Notes: generated by a model not told the origin, from the sequence alone. A stretch of DNA of 41,089 bases from Bacteroidota bacterium (GCA_003249935.1 QKHT01000087.1:1-41089), one strand, 5' to 3'; positions 7,471 to 15,517 are shown, counted from the first letter of the stretch. Made by a program: numbers and translations.

Positions 7471-7499
7471 AAATCCGGCTTAATTGCCGGATTTTTTTG
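7471..7499 (+). terminator. Terminator after the aldolase-like gene
   Basis: AAATCCGGC (7471-7479) pairs with GCCGGATTT (7486-7494) around a TTAATT loop and is followed by a T tract. The T tract ends in TTTG, which serves as the -33 box of the next promoter. Confidence 0.9.
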
Positions 7500-7526
7500 T
7501 TTATAACAATATACATTCTAAGTTTG
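7496..7526 (+). promoter_or_regulatory. Promoter of the arsC-like pseudogene and downstream redox gene
   Basis: TTTG (7496-7499), a 19-base spacer and TAAGTTTG (7519-7526) form a complete Bacteroidota promoter. It remains perfect although the first gene it serves is broken. Confidence 0.75.
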
Positions 7527-7551
7527 CAATAACAATAAAACATGAGTCAGA

Positions 7552-7861
7552 ATGAAAATGCTTTTTCTTTGCACGGGCAACAGTTGCCGCAGCCCAATGG
7601 CCCATGGCTTTTTACAATTGTTCGATGCACGCATAACGGTTTGTTCAAAAATATTTGGCTGAACCTTGGGATTACGTCATTACCGTTTGTGGCGATGCCA
7701 ACGAAGTCGGCCGTGCTTTCTTTGGCACAGTAACCCACCGGTTACACATGGGCTCCGATGATCCGAGCCAGACCATCGGTACCGACGATTTTATATGGTG
7801 TGAGTTGATGCGTGTGCGCGACGAAATTAAGGCAGGATTTTACGAAATTTACAACAAATAA
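7552..7861 (+). pseudogene. arsC: Broken arsenate reductase (low-molecular-weight phosphatase type)
   Basis: The 5' piece, from ATG 7552 to a TGA at 7660, encodes the start of a thioredoxin-coupled arsenate reductase, including the catalytic loop CTGNSCRS, then runs into a stop. The 3' piece, in the next frame and readable from about 7637 to the stop at 7861, encodes the other end: QKYLAEPWDYVITVCG, then HRLHMGSDDP and RVRDEIKAGFYEIY. The two join near 7637. About 33 codons that normally lie between them (the AG...P...GIDI...HTSK region) are missing, and the frame is shifted. The second redox cysteine of the ANENC motif is also replaced (ANEVG). The gene is therefore dead unless the junction is a sequencing or assembly error. 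Its promoter and the following gene are intact. Confidence 0.82.
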
Positions 7862-7875
7862 ATAAAGACACAACG

Positions 7876-8283
7876 ATGAATCAAGGAGATAAAGCGGTAG
7901 AATATTTCTGTAACGGAAACAACTGTGCCCAATCGGTTCTTGCAGCTTGCAACCGAAATCCCGAAGTTTCGGAAGCAGCCTGTTTGCGTATAGCCTCTGC
8001 ATTTGGTGCAGGCATAGCACGCCGGCAACTCACCTGCGGTGCGGTAACCGGCGCACTAATGGCCATTGGATTACAGTATGATAAAGCCGAACTACTATCC
8101 AAATCCAAAATCCTGATACACCAGTTTATTGAGATTAATGGATCCATCAACTGCAAAACATTGCTTAAAGAATTCGACATAAACGACCCCGATGACTACA
8201 AAATAATGGTCGACGAAAAAATGTTCGACACTTATTGCCAAAAGTACGTCCGCGATGCAGCCAATTTGTTAGAAAAGCTCTGA
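7876..8283 (+). CDS. C_GCAxxG_C_C family redox-active protein
   Basis: A 135-residue cysteine-rich cytoplasmic protein. The signature NNCAQSVL (C17), then FGAGIARRQLTCGAVTGALMAIGL (C54), then NGSINC (C93) and a late C121 before VRDAANLL fit the C_GCAxxG_C_C family. One feature is unusual: the glycine-rich stretch reads FGAGIARRQ rather than the more common FGGG..R.G. No function has been assigned to the family that I can name. It begins 14 bases after the broken arsC and probably shares its promoter. A role in arsenic or thiol chemistry is suggested only by this position. Confidence 0.8.
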   Translation: MNQGDKAVEYFCNGNNCAQSVLAACNRNPEVSEAACLRIASAFGAGIARRQLTCGAVTGALMAIGLQYDKAELLSKSKILIHQFIEINGSINCKTLLKEFDINDPDDYKIMVDEKMFDTYCQKYVRDAANLLEKL

Positions 8284-8424
8284 ATAGTTGTTGCAACTAA
8301 CTAAATCAGGGTGTAATCATGACTTTTTAGCTTACGATGAGGTTTTCATGATGTCGTAATGATTCGTTTTAGCAGGGATTAAACTATTTTCGAATCCGAA
8401 TGTAAAATAAAAAATAACAGATCC

Positions 8425-10599
8425 ATGAATATTTTCAAAAAATCAGCCACTTTAGCCATGATTGTTATGGTTTGTTCGCTCAATGCCCAAAATCATACCG
8501 ATGCAAAAACCGAAAAGAGGATTGCAAATCTGATTAAACAGATGACACTCGAAGAAAAAGTGTCGCTTTTACATGGCAATTCAAAATTTTACGTTTCGGG
8601 AATTAAACGGCTCGGCATTCCTGAATTTGCACTATCCGACGGGCCACATGGCGTAAGAGCCGAAATGAACCTGCACAATTGGAAATACGCCGGTTGGACG
8701 ACCGATTCGGCTACATGTTTCCCTCCCGGCACCTCTCTGGCGGCTTCATGGAATCCCGATCTGTCTTTTCAGCGCGGCGAAGTATTGGGCGAAGAGGCAC
8801 GGTTCAGAAAAAAAGATATACTCCTTGGTCCGGGCGTTAACATTATTCGTTCGCCACTTTGCGGACGCAACTTCGAGTACATGAGCGAAGACCCTTACCT
8901 CATAAGCGCACTAACGATACCTTATATTAAAGGTTTGCAATCGAAAGATGTAGCAGCCAGCGTAAAACATTATCTGGCCAATAATCAGGAAGAAAATCGA
9001 ACCACCATCGATGTCTCCATGAGCGAACGCGCTCTGCGCGAAATTTATCTACCCGCCTTTAAAGCAGCAATAGTCGATGCCGGTTCGTATACCGTTATGG
9101 GCGCATACAACAAATTCAGAGGCGAATGGTGTACAGAAAATAATTATATCAGCAGAACAATTCTGCGTAACGAATTTGGTTTTAAAGGCATATACATGAC
9201 CGACTGGAACGCCTGCCACAGTACAGTAAAGGCCGCAATGGCAGGCCTCGACCTCGAAATGGGCACCGAAAATAAGGATTACAAAGATTGGTATTTTGCC
9301 GACCCATTGATTAAAGCCGTAAAAAACAACGATGTTCCAATGGCAATTGTCGACGAAAAAGTGGGCAATATGCTACGAATTATGTTCAAACTCAAAATGA
9401 TTGATGGCAAAAACCGTACAATCGGCAGCATGAATACCTCTGAGCATCAACAGGCGGCCTACCAATCGGCGGCAGAAGCCATTGTATTATTGCAAAACCA
9501 AAACAACACTTTACCGCTGAATTTTTCGGCACTTAAATCGGTAGCCGTTATCGGCGACAATGCCACACGCAAGCACGCTGCCGGCGGCCTAAGCAGCGAG
9601 ATAAAAGCACTTTACGAAATTACACCATTGGAAGCAATTACCAAAAAATTTGGTTCAACCGTAAAAATAAACTTTGCTCAAGGGTACACCAAACAATCGG
9701 CTTTTAAAGAAAATTCTAATGTAGGACAAACCGTAAAATCGGGCACCGACTGGAAACTCATCGATAAAGCAGTCGAAACCGCTTCGATAAGCGATGCCGC
9801 CATTATTTTTTGCGGGCTGAACCACGATTTCGACACCGAATCGGCCGACAAAATTGATATGTCGTTACCATATGGACAGTTGGAGCTAATACAAGCAGTG
9901 GCCAAGGTAAATCCAAAAACTATCGTCGTGCTTATTGCAGGTTCACCGGTAGAACTTGCCGGCGTTGTAAACCGTGTGCCTTCGATCGTTTGGGCCGGTT
10001 ACGGCGGCATGGAAGCAGGCAACGCCATTGCAGATGTACTTAGCGGCAAAGTGAATCCATCGGGCAAACTGCCATTTACAATACCGGTATCGTTACAACA
10101 ATCGCCTGCTCATGCTTTGGGCAACTTCCCCGGTCGAAATTTAAAAGTAAACTACGAAGAAGATATTTTGGTAGGATACCGATGGTTCGATACAAAAAAC
10201 ATAATGCCTCAGTTTGCGTTTGGTCATGGTTTATCCTATACCCAATTTTCTATTACTAACTTTAAGGCCGATAAAAATACGGTAGTGGCTACCGACAAGA
10301 TTGAAGTCACTTTTACAATCCAAAATACCGGAACATCCTTTGGTGGCGAAGTCGCCCAACTTTATGTGAGCGACCCTGTGGCTTCGGTTCTGCGACCTAA
10401 AAAAGAATTAAAGGCATTTAAAAAGGTATTTCTGAACCCCGGTGAATCGAAAATAATTTCGATGCCACTCAATGTATCCGACTTTGCATTTTTCGACGAA
10501 AAAGTAAACAACTGGCGGGTTGAACCGGGAGAATTTATCCTAAGTATTGGCAATGCATCGGATAATATTTTAGAAAAGTTAAGTATTATAGTAAAATAA
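8425..10599 (+). CDS. Glycoside hydrolase family 3 beta-glucosidase
   Basis: A 724-residue exported exo-glycosidase that releases glucose or a related sugar from the non-reducing end of oligosaccharides. Residues of about 1-21 form a signal peptide (cleavage near LNAQ). The N-terminal TIM barrel contains LSDGPHGVR (70-78), the K181-H182 pair of GH3 barrels, and the catalytic nucleophile D260 in YMTDW. The alpha/beta sandwich domain runs from about residue 350 to 560 (AVIGDNA, WAGYGGMEAGNA). A fibronectin III-like domain closes the protein (PKKELKAFKKV, DFAFFDEK). Size and domain order are normal. It is probably periplasmic and could finish the digestion begun by the GH49-like enzyme, but it is not in the same operon. 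Confidence 0.9.
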   Translation: MNIFKKSATLAMIVMVCSLNAQNHTDAKTEKRIANLIKQMTLEEKVSLLHGNSKFYVSGIKRLGIPEFALSDGPHGVRAEMNLHNWKYAGWTTDSATCFPPGTSLAASWNPDLSFQRGEVLGEEARFRKKDILLGPGVNIIRSPLCGRNFEYMSEDPYLISALTIPYIKGLQSKDVAASVKHYLANNQEENRTTIDVSMSERALREIYLPAFKAAIVDAGSYTVMGAYNKFRGEWCTENNYISRTILRNEFGFKGIYMTDWNACHSTVKAAMAGLDLEMGTENKDYKDWYFADPLIKAVKNNDVPMAIVDEKVGNMLRIMFKLKMIDGKNRTIGSMNTSEHQQAAYQSAAEAIVLLQNQNNTLPLNFSALKSVAVIGDNATRKHAAGGLSSEIKALYEITPLEAITKKFGSTVKINFAQGYTKQSAFKENSNVGQTVKSGTDWKLIDKAVETASISDAAIIFCGLNHDFDTESADKIDMSLPYGQLELIQAVAKVNPKTIVVLIAGSPVELAGVVNRVPSIVWAGYGGMEAGNAIADVLSGKVNPSGKLPFTIPVSLQQSPAHALGNFPGRNLKVNYEEDILVGYRWFDTKNIMPQFAFGHGLSYTQFSITNFKADKNTVVATDKIEVTFTIQNTGTSFGGEVAQLYVSDPVASVLRPKKELKAFKKVFLNPGESKIISMPLNVSDFAFFDEKVNNWRVEPGEFILSIGNASDNILEKLSIIVK

Positions 10600-10615
10600 T
10601 ACGCACCCAAATACC

Positions 10616-10655
10616 ATAAAAATGCCCTTTCGGCTTACCGAACGGGCATTTTTAT
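10616..10655 (+). terminator. Terminator after the GH3 gene
   Basis: AATGCCC (10621-10627) pairs with GGGCATT (10643-10649), extended inward by TTCGG/CCGAA with one mismatch, around a CTTA loop. T-rich sequence follows on the plus strand and A-rich sequence precedes the stem, so it could also act on the other strand. Confidence 0.8.
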
Positions 10656-10824
10656 TTTGCATCATCAACCATTTTGTTGCAATGCATTAATGGCGTATTT
10701 CAGAAATCATAGGTACCATGGTTCATTAAAAATAAATAATTGTACAAAATACACCTGACAGTGAACACAATAACAGAAATCGTCAGAAAGAAACAATGAA
10801 TCAAGGATTTAGAAATATCGAACT
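10656..10824. other. Gene-free spacer
   Basis: I see no gene, promoter consensus or strong hairpin here. A 28-codon plus-strand frame from 10796 runs through the hairpin of the small-RNA candidate and has no ribosome-binding site, so it is not called. Confidence 0.4.
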
Positions 10825-10912
10825 AAAAAGAAAGAGAGAATGCTTGGCAGCATTCTCTCTTCAAAACAAACCTAAACCTTAACCTATGAAAAAATTACCT
10901 ATGAGAAGTATG
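10825..10912 (-). ncRNA. Candidate small RNA, about 85-90 nt, minus strand
   Basis: Reading leftwards, a complete promoter (10948-10918) is followed by about 50 unstructured bases. Then comes a perfect 11-bp hairpin (10860-10850 with 10843-10833, six-base loop) and a T-rich tail (TTTCTTTTT, 10832-10825). This is the layout of an independent small RNA with an intrinsic terminator. The unstructured part contains TCATAGGT twice, 15 bases apart (complement of 10882-10889 and 10897-10904). The second copy read is set in TTTTTTCATAGGTT, the complement of AACCTATGAAAAAA, which resembles a Bacteroidota translation start. No protein frame is convincing. I do not recognise it as a known RNA family. Confidence 0.6.
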
Positions 10913-10917
10913 TGATG

Positions 10918-10948
10918 CAAATATAGACACATTTTTATTGCATCCAAA
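10918..10948 (-). promoter_or_regulatory. Minus-strand promoter of the small-RNA candidate
   Basis: On the minus strand, TTTG (10948-10945), a 19-base spacer and TATATTTG (10925-10918) match both Bacteroidota promoter elements exactly. The expected start is near 10912. No coding sequence follows on that strand before the hairpin terminator. Confidence 0.7.
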
Positions 10949-11112
10949 AATTATAAGATTAAAATTTCGGCCATTAACTCAATTTAACATATTATTCGTT
11001 TTAAACAGGTTCGTTATCATATTCAAATGCCAAAATATGACAAGAATGACATATAACAACGCCCTACACCTCTGAAAAAATAATTATCTTAGCAAAAAAA
11101 ATCAGATTAATT
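10949..11112. other. Leader region of pyrH
   Basis: AT-rich, with no gene. TATCTTAG (11085-11092) is one base from the TAnnTTTG consensus and is the likely -7 element for pyrH, giving a leader of only about 15 bases. Confidence 0.45.
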
Positions 11113-11823
11113 ATGACACGGTTTAAACGCATTCTACTAAAATTAAGTGGCGAATCGCTGATGGGCGAACAAGGATACGGGATTGACACAAAAAGACTAA
11201 GTGATTATGCCAATCAAATTGCCGAACTGCAAGCCATGGGTGTACAAGTAGCCATTGTAATTGGTGGAGGAAATATATTTCGTGGTCTCTCGGGTGCTTC
11301 AAAAGGTTTCGATAGGGTAAAGGGCGACCAAATGGGAATGTTGGCCACCGTAATTAACAGTCTGGCCTTGTCGTCGGCACTTGAAGCCATCAATTGCGAT
11401 GTACGCGTACTTACAGCCATAAGAATGGAGCCTATTGGCGAAATATATGCAAGCCATAAAGCCATTGAGTACCTCAAACAAGGTAAAGTGGTTATTATTT
11501 CGTGCGGAACCGGCAATCCGTTTTTTACAACCGATACCGGCAGCGCACTGCGTGCCGTTGAAATCGGTGCCGACGTGTTCTTAAAGGGAACCAGGGTAGA
11601 TGGCGTTTACACTGCCGACCCCGAAAAAGATTCATCGGCTTCAAAATATAACGACATTACTTTCGACGAAATATACAGGCAAAACCTAAAGGTGATGGAC
11701 TTAACCGCCACAGCACTTTGCAGAGAAAACAACATGCCGGTATATGTTTTTAATATGGATATTGTGGGTAATGTAAAAAGAGTGGTTACGGGCGAAGAAA
11801 TTGGCACCTATGTGCATGTATAA
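11113..11823 (+). CDS. pyrH: UMP kinase
   Basis: A 236-residue cytoplasmic hexameric kinase of the amino-acid-kinase fold that phosphorylates UMP to UDP with ATP. Signature segments are KLSGESLMG near the start, VIGGGNIFRG (residues of about 51-60), a GTGNPFFTTDT nucleotide/UMP-binding loop (about 132-142) and VDGVYTADPEKD (about 160-171). Length is normal. In many bacteria pyrH lies between tsf and frr; here frr follows as usual, but rpsB and tsf are not in front. Confidence 0.96.
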   Translation: MTRFKRILLKLSGESLMGEQGYGIDTKRLSDYANQIAELQAMGVQVAIVIGGGNIFRGLSGASKGFDRVKGDQMGMLATVINSLALSSALEAINCDVRVLTAIRMEPIGEIYASHKAIEYLKQGKVVIISCGTGNPFFTTDTGSALRAVEIGADVFLKGTRVDGVYTADPEKDSSASKYNDITFDEIYRQNLKVMDLTATALCRENNMPVYVFNMDIVGNVKRVVTGEEIGTYVHV

Positions 11824-11855
11824 TCACAGAATTAGGGCTTTTAAAATATAATTAT

Positions 11856-11863
11856 TAATTTTG
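11856..11863 (+). promoter_or_regulatory. Promoter -7 element (TAATTTTG) of frr
   Basis: TAATTTTG matches TAnnTTTG exactly, 22 bases before the frr start codon. The -33 position has TTAG rather than TTTG. frr may thus be transcribed from its own promoter as well as from pyrH. Confidence 0.5.
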
Positions 11864-11885
11864 CGAAAAATAAAACACTTGAAAT

Positions 11886-12449
11886 ATGTCGGCAGATTAT
11901 AAAGAGCATGTAGATGCAGCTTCGGATAAAATGGCAAAAGCAATTAGCTTTCTCGAAGAGGCTTTGGTACATATCAGAGCCGGAAAGGCATCGCCAAAAT
12001 TGGTTGACGCAGTAATGGTTTCTTATTATGGTTCAATGGTTCCACTCGGGCAGGTTGCGAATATTTCGACCCCCGATGCCCGCACCATTGCCATTCAGCC
12101 TTGGGAAAAAAAATTGATAAAAGATATCGAAAAAGCAATTATTAACTCCAACCTCGGGTTCAACCCCGATAATAACGGCGAATTTATTCGTATTTCAATT
12201 CCACCACTTACCGAGGAAAGACGACGCGAATTAACCAAACAGGTTAAACACGAAGGGGAAGACACAAAAATTATTATTCGTAACATTCGTCGCGACACGA
12301 ACGATGCGCTTAAAAAGCTGGTTAAACTTGGTTTGGCCGAAGATTTGGAAAAAGATGCTCAGGATCAGGTTCAAAAGCTAACCGATAAATTTATTAAGAA
12401 TATTGATGAACTTGTAGCAATAAAAGAAAAAGAGATACTTACAGTATAA
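11886..12449 (+). CDS. frr: Ribosome recycling factor
   Basis: A 187-residue factor that, with EF-G, splits post-termination ribosomes. It has the expected two-domain build. The long three-helix bundle is broken by the inserted beta domain (VANISTPDARTIAIQPWEK, residues of about 58-76), and the C-terminal helix carries ERRRELTKQVK and NIRRDTNDALKK. Length is as in other bacteria. It follows pyrH after 62 bases and is followed by an intrinsic terminator. Confidence 0.96.
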   Translation: MSADYKEHVDAASDKMAKAISFLEEALVHIRAGKASPKLVDAVMVSYYGSMVPLGQVANISTPDARTIAIQPWEKKLIKDIEKAIINSNLGFNPDNNGEFIRISIPPLTEERRRELTKQVKHEGEDTKIIIRNIRRDTNDALKKLVKLGLAEDLEKDAQDQVQKLTDKFIKNIDELVAIKEKEILTV

Positions 12450-12458
12450 CTCACCATA

Positions 12459-12486
12459 AAGGCCCGGTTTTACCGGGCTTTTTTTT
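12459..12486 (+). terminator. Terminator after frr
   Basis: GCCCGG (12462-12467) pairs with CCGGGC (12473-12478), flanked by AAAG/CTTT, and is followed by a run of eight T. It ends only six bases before the next start codon. Confidence 0.85.
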
Positions 12487-12492
12487 ACAATT

Positions 12493-13557
12493 ATGCTTAG
12501 AATATTACTGTTAATCACAATTCAGATTTTTGCCATTACAACTTTTGGCCAAAACGACTCCACAAAACGCCGCAATATTCTGGCAATTCCCTATGCCTAT
12601 TACACACAGGAAACCAGTTGGGTTGGCGGAATTGGCGGGCAATACTTCTTTTGGAAAAAAGATCCCACTCAAAAGGTCTCGACCGTAAATACCAACATTG
12701 CATATACGTTTAATAAGCAAATTATTGTCGATTTTTCGGGTCGAATTTTTGATAAAGACCAATCGTTGATTAATTTCAAGTTTAACTGGCAAAAATTTCC
12801 GGATCGTTTTTATGGTATTGGCCCTGATGCAAGCTATAATATTTATGAAAAATATACACCCATCAAATTTAATACCCGTTTCGAAAGGCTATACTATGTG
12901 CGAAAAGATATACTTTTTGGCCCATCCCTGTTTTTTAGGGCCGACCATTTACAAAAACGCAGCGAAAACAGTATCGATCTGTTGAAAAAGATCTCAGGAA
13001 CCGAAGATTTTCATCTTTTAGGTGCTGGCGCGGTTTTTATGGTTGAACGCCGCAACAATCTGTTTTATGCCACAAAGGGTAGTTTTTTGAAACTTACACT
13101 GGAAGGTTCACCCAAAATAACCTCGACGTTAGGAAATATGCTGTTTTTTGAAAGTGATTACCGCAAGTATTTCAGCATATCACAGAAAAGTGCAATTGCG
13201 GTTCAGACCCTGATACGAATTACAGCCGGGGATGTACCTTTTCAAATGATGCCAACCCTTGGTGGTCAGGATGAATTAAGAGGGATACGGCGGGGCATTT
13301 ACCGCGATAAATGCGAATGGCTACAACAAGTGGAGTATCGGTTCCCAATATACAAAGACCTTAAAGCAGCGGCATTTGGCTCGGTTGGCAGTGTTGGCCA
13401 TACGCCGGCTGAAATACTTAACTCATCGGTAAAAAGTGCACTCGGCGGCGGATTAAGACTAAAAGCCAACAAAACCAATGTGCATTTACGGCTCGATTAT
13501 GCCATAGATCACGAGGGTCAAACGGGTTTTTATTTTACGGCAATCGAGGCATTTTAA
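12493..13557 (+). CDS. BamA/TamA-family outer-membrane barrel protein
   Basis: A 354-residue exported protein. Residues 1-19 form a signal peptide ending in FGQ. The rest consists of alternating amphipathic strands with aromatic residues, as in a 16-strand barrel of the bacterial surface antigen family (PF01103). GGQDELRGIRRGIYRDK (about residues 257-273) corresponds to the conserved RGxxxGxYRD segment of loop 6. It has no POTRA domain, so it is shorter than BamA and is probably not the core assembly factor. The C-terminus ends in an aromatic residue (EAF), typical of barrels. The substrate is unknown. The start codon directly follows a terminator hairpin, which leaves little room for a promoter. 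Confidence 0.78.
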   Translation: MLRILLLITIQIFAITTFGQNDSTKRRNILAIPYAYYTQETSWVGGIGGQYFFWKKDPTQKVSTVNTNIAYTFNKQIIVDFSGRIFDKDQSLINFKFNWQKFPDRFYGIGPDASYNIYEKYTPIKFNTRFERLYYVRKDILFGPSLFFRADHLQKRSENSIDLLKKISGTEDFHLLGAGAVFMVERRNNLFYATKGSFLKLTLEGSPKITSTLGNMLFFESDYRKYFSISQKSAIAVQTLIRITAGDVPFQMMPTLGGQDELRGIRRGIYRDKCEWLQQVEYRFPIYKDLKAAAFGSVGSVGHTPAEILNSSVKSALGGGLRLKANKTNVHLRLDYAIDHEGQTGFYFTAIEAF

Positions 13558-13562
13558 ACAAC

Positions 13563-13592
13563 AAAAAGGCAGATCCGAAGACCTGCCTTTGT
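13563..13592. terminator. Bidirectional terminator between the barrel gene and lysC
   Basis: AAAGGCAG (13565-13572) pairs with CTGCCTTT (13583-13590) around a 10-base loop. On the minus strand the hairpin is followed by five T, so it ends lysC; on the plus strand the T run is short. Confidence 0.7.
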
Positions 13593-13610
13593 ATCGAAAT
13601 ATTTTTGATA

Positions 13611-14927
13611 CTATTCGAAGAGTTGAGCACTTAAAACGTTAAGTGCCTTTACCTTATCTTTAGCATTGATGACCACCGAAATATTATACATACTACCGCC
13701 ATAAGAGATCATTCGCACGGGAATATCGGCCAGGGCATGGGTGATGTTATGCACAAAACCTGTATTTTCGATAGAAAAGTCGCCCACCACACAAACAATG
13801 ACCTGATCGGTATCTACGGTTACGGTGCCATAATCGTTGAGTTGTTCGAGAATTTTATCGAGGTTTTTATTATTATCGATGGTAAGTGAAACACCCACTT
13901 CGGATGTGGTAACCATGTCGATGGGTGTTTTGTGTTGCTCAAAAATTTCAAACACTTTACGTAAAAATCCATAAGCCAGTAACATACGACCACTTTTTAT
14001 TTTTATCGCTGTAATACCGTCTTTGGCTGCCACCGCTTTTATTTTGTTACGTTCAGTTTGCGTAGAGATGCAAGTACCATACGCTTCGGGATCGAGGGTG
14101 TTGAGCAAACGTACAGGAATTTGCCTTAATTTTGCAGGTAAAACACTGGTTGGATGCAGAATTTTTGCGCCAAAGTAGGCCAATTCGGCAGCCTCATCGA
14201 ACGAAAGATTTGCAATAGGTTTTGTATTTTCGACAATACGCGGGTCGTTGTTATGCATCCCGTCAATATCGGTCCATATTTGTATTTCGCTTGCCAAAAT
14301 TGCCGCACCAACCAACGAAGCCGAATAATCGCTGCCCCCTCGTTGTAAATTGTCGATTTCTCCTTTTGGATTACGACATATAAAACCCTGTGTAATAAAC
14401 AATTCGGTATCAGCAGCCAATTTTTCCATTTCGGTTTTTATGGCAATTTCTATATTTGACAAAATCGGCTCACCATCTTCATCAATAACCATATAGTTTA
14501 ATGCCGGCAATAAGGCCGATTTTACCCCCTGTTCCTCGAGGTAGTAGTGCATTAAAGCGGTTGAAATTAATTCGCCCTGAGCCAAAATTGCTTTTTCGTC
14601 GGCAACACTAAAATCAGCGGCTTTAAATGATTTAAGATAATTGAAGTGATTGGTAATAAGCAAATGACCTTTCTGCTTCGACTGATCGTTGGAATAGAGT
14701 TCATCCACAACGATAACGTATTTTTGATAAAGATTTGATATTACTTCTGCAGCGGCTTTTTCGTCGTTATTGTACAGTGCTTTGCTAATTTCGACTAAGC
14801 TGTTTGTAGTACCGGACATAGCCGAAAGCACAACAATCTTTTGTTCGCCATCACGAACCAATGCGGCCACATTTTTTATTCTTTGTGCTGAACCAACCGA
14901 AGTTCCGCCAAATTTTAATACCTTCAT
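13611..14927 (-). CDS. lysC: Aspartate kinase, monofunctional
   Basis: A 438-residue cytoplasmic enzyme that phosphorylates aspartate, the first step towards lysine, threonine and methionine. The start MKVLKFGGTSVG carries the K-F-G-G-T-S kinase signature. The kinase domain continues with QGFICRN and RGGSDYSASLVGA. The C-terminal part has two ACT domains (DMVTTSEVGVSLTID, and VCVVGDFSIENTGFVHN), the usual site of feedback control. The frame is open to 14951, but the ATG at 14927 puts the signature at the N-terminus as in the family. A -7 element lies about 60 bases upstream. There is no fused homoserine dehydrogenase. Confidence 0.93.
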   Translation of the reverse strand: MKVLKFGGTSVGSAQRIKNVAALVRDGEQKIVVLSAMSGTTNSLVEISKALYNNDEKAAAEVISNLYQKYVIVVDELYSNDQSKQKGHLLITNHFNYLKSFKAADFSVADEKAILAQGELISTALMHYYLEEQGVKSALLPALNYMVIDEDGEPILSNIEIAIKTEMEKLAADTELFITQGFICRNPKGEIDNLQRGGSDYSASLVGAAILASEIQIWTDIDGMHNNDPRIVENTKPIANLSFDEAAELAYFGAKILHPTSVLPAKLRQIPVRLLNTLDPEAYGTCISTQTERNKIKAVAAKDGITAIKIKSGRMLLAYGFLRKVFEIFEQHKTPIDMVTTSEVGVSLTIDNNKNLDKILEQLNDYGTVTVDTDQVIVCVVGDFSIENTGFVHNITHALADIPVRMISYGGSMYNISVVINAKDKVKALNVLSAQLFE

Positions 14928-14986
14928 ATACAGTGTTTTAATTATATCCAATCTATTTCAGAAAATACTTACCTTTTTTCAGCGCG

Positions 14987-14994
14987 CAAAGATA
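14987..14994 (-). promoter_or_regulatory. Promoter -7 element (TATCTTTG) of lysC
   Basis: On the minus strand TATCTTTG matches TAnnTTTG exactly and lies 60 bases before the lysC start codon. No clear -33 TTTG is present at the right distance. Confidence 0.5.
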
Positions 14995-15039
14995 TTGAAA
15001 AAACATGACATAATGCATTGTTTCTCAACCTGTACCATA

Positions 15040-15076
15040 AAAAAAGCAGCAATCGAATTCGGATTGCTGCTTTTTT
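15040..15076. terminator. Terminator of the small DNA-binding protein gene
   Basis: A perfect 15-bp stem (15040-15054 with 15062-15076) has A/T runs on its outer edges, so it can act on both strands. Functionally it ends the minus-strand gene at 15095 and insulates lysC. Confidence 0.88.
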
Positions 15077-15094
15077 ATGTATAAAACCTGTTGT

Positions 15095-15361
15095 TTACAC
15101 CTGGTTGTGTTGACGAGACTCTGAAACCATTTTTTCGGCCAGCTCGAGAATTGTGGTATCATCCAATTCCACAATACCACCATCGGGCCCCTGCTCATAA
15201 TGTACACCTAAGCTACGCCCTTCCCTAAAATTTGCACCTCCAAAATAATTCCGAACGGTTTCATCCCTTAACTCTAACTCTGAGGCAATTTTGTGAATGC
15301 TTCCTTCAGGCAGACTATCCTTAATCTTCCTGAGTTCGTTGAATGTGAGTGTTCTAGTCAT
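15095..15361 (-). CDS. Small helix-turn-helix DNA-binding protein
   Basis: An 88-residue protein (from the ATG at 15361) with a basic N-terminal helix-turn-helix: GSIHKIASELELRDETVRNY looks like a helix, turn and recognition helix. An acidic C-terminal half follows (ELDDTTILELAEKMV). Proteins of this kind occur as 'DNA-binding protein' in Bacteroidota; I know no specific function. The frame is open to 15403, but the extra 14 residues are not needed for the fold, and GGTT precedes the inner ATG. It is single, with a strong terminator. Confidence 0.65.
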   Translation of the reverse strand: MTRTLTFNELRKIKDSLPEGSIHKIASELELRDETVRNYFGGANFREGRSLGVHYEQGPDGGIVELDDTTILELAEKMVSESRQHNQV

Positions 15362-15517
15362 AACCAAAGCATGTTTTAAAGTTATTGACATAAAAATAGA
15401 CAAAATATTTGTGAGAAAAAATTATTCAATTCAAAATGTTTGTTAATTTAATGTCATAAATCTCATCAAAATATATCGAATGAAGCACCACCAAAGGATT
15501 GTACAACGTTATATGTT

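Noticed and set aside
10796-10882. 28-codon plus-strand frame upstream of pyrH
   Set aside because: It runs through the 11-bp hairpin and lacks a ribosome-binding site and promoter.
10886-10915. Nine-codon plus-strand frame (MKKLPMRSM) as a leader peptide for pyrH
   Set aside because: No plus-strand promoter precedes it and no attenuator follows; the minus-strand small RNA explains the sequence better. I keep it as the main alternative.
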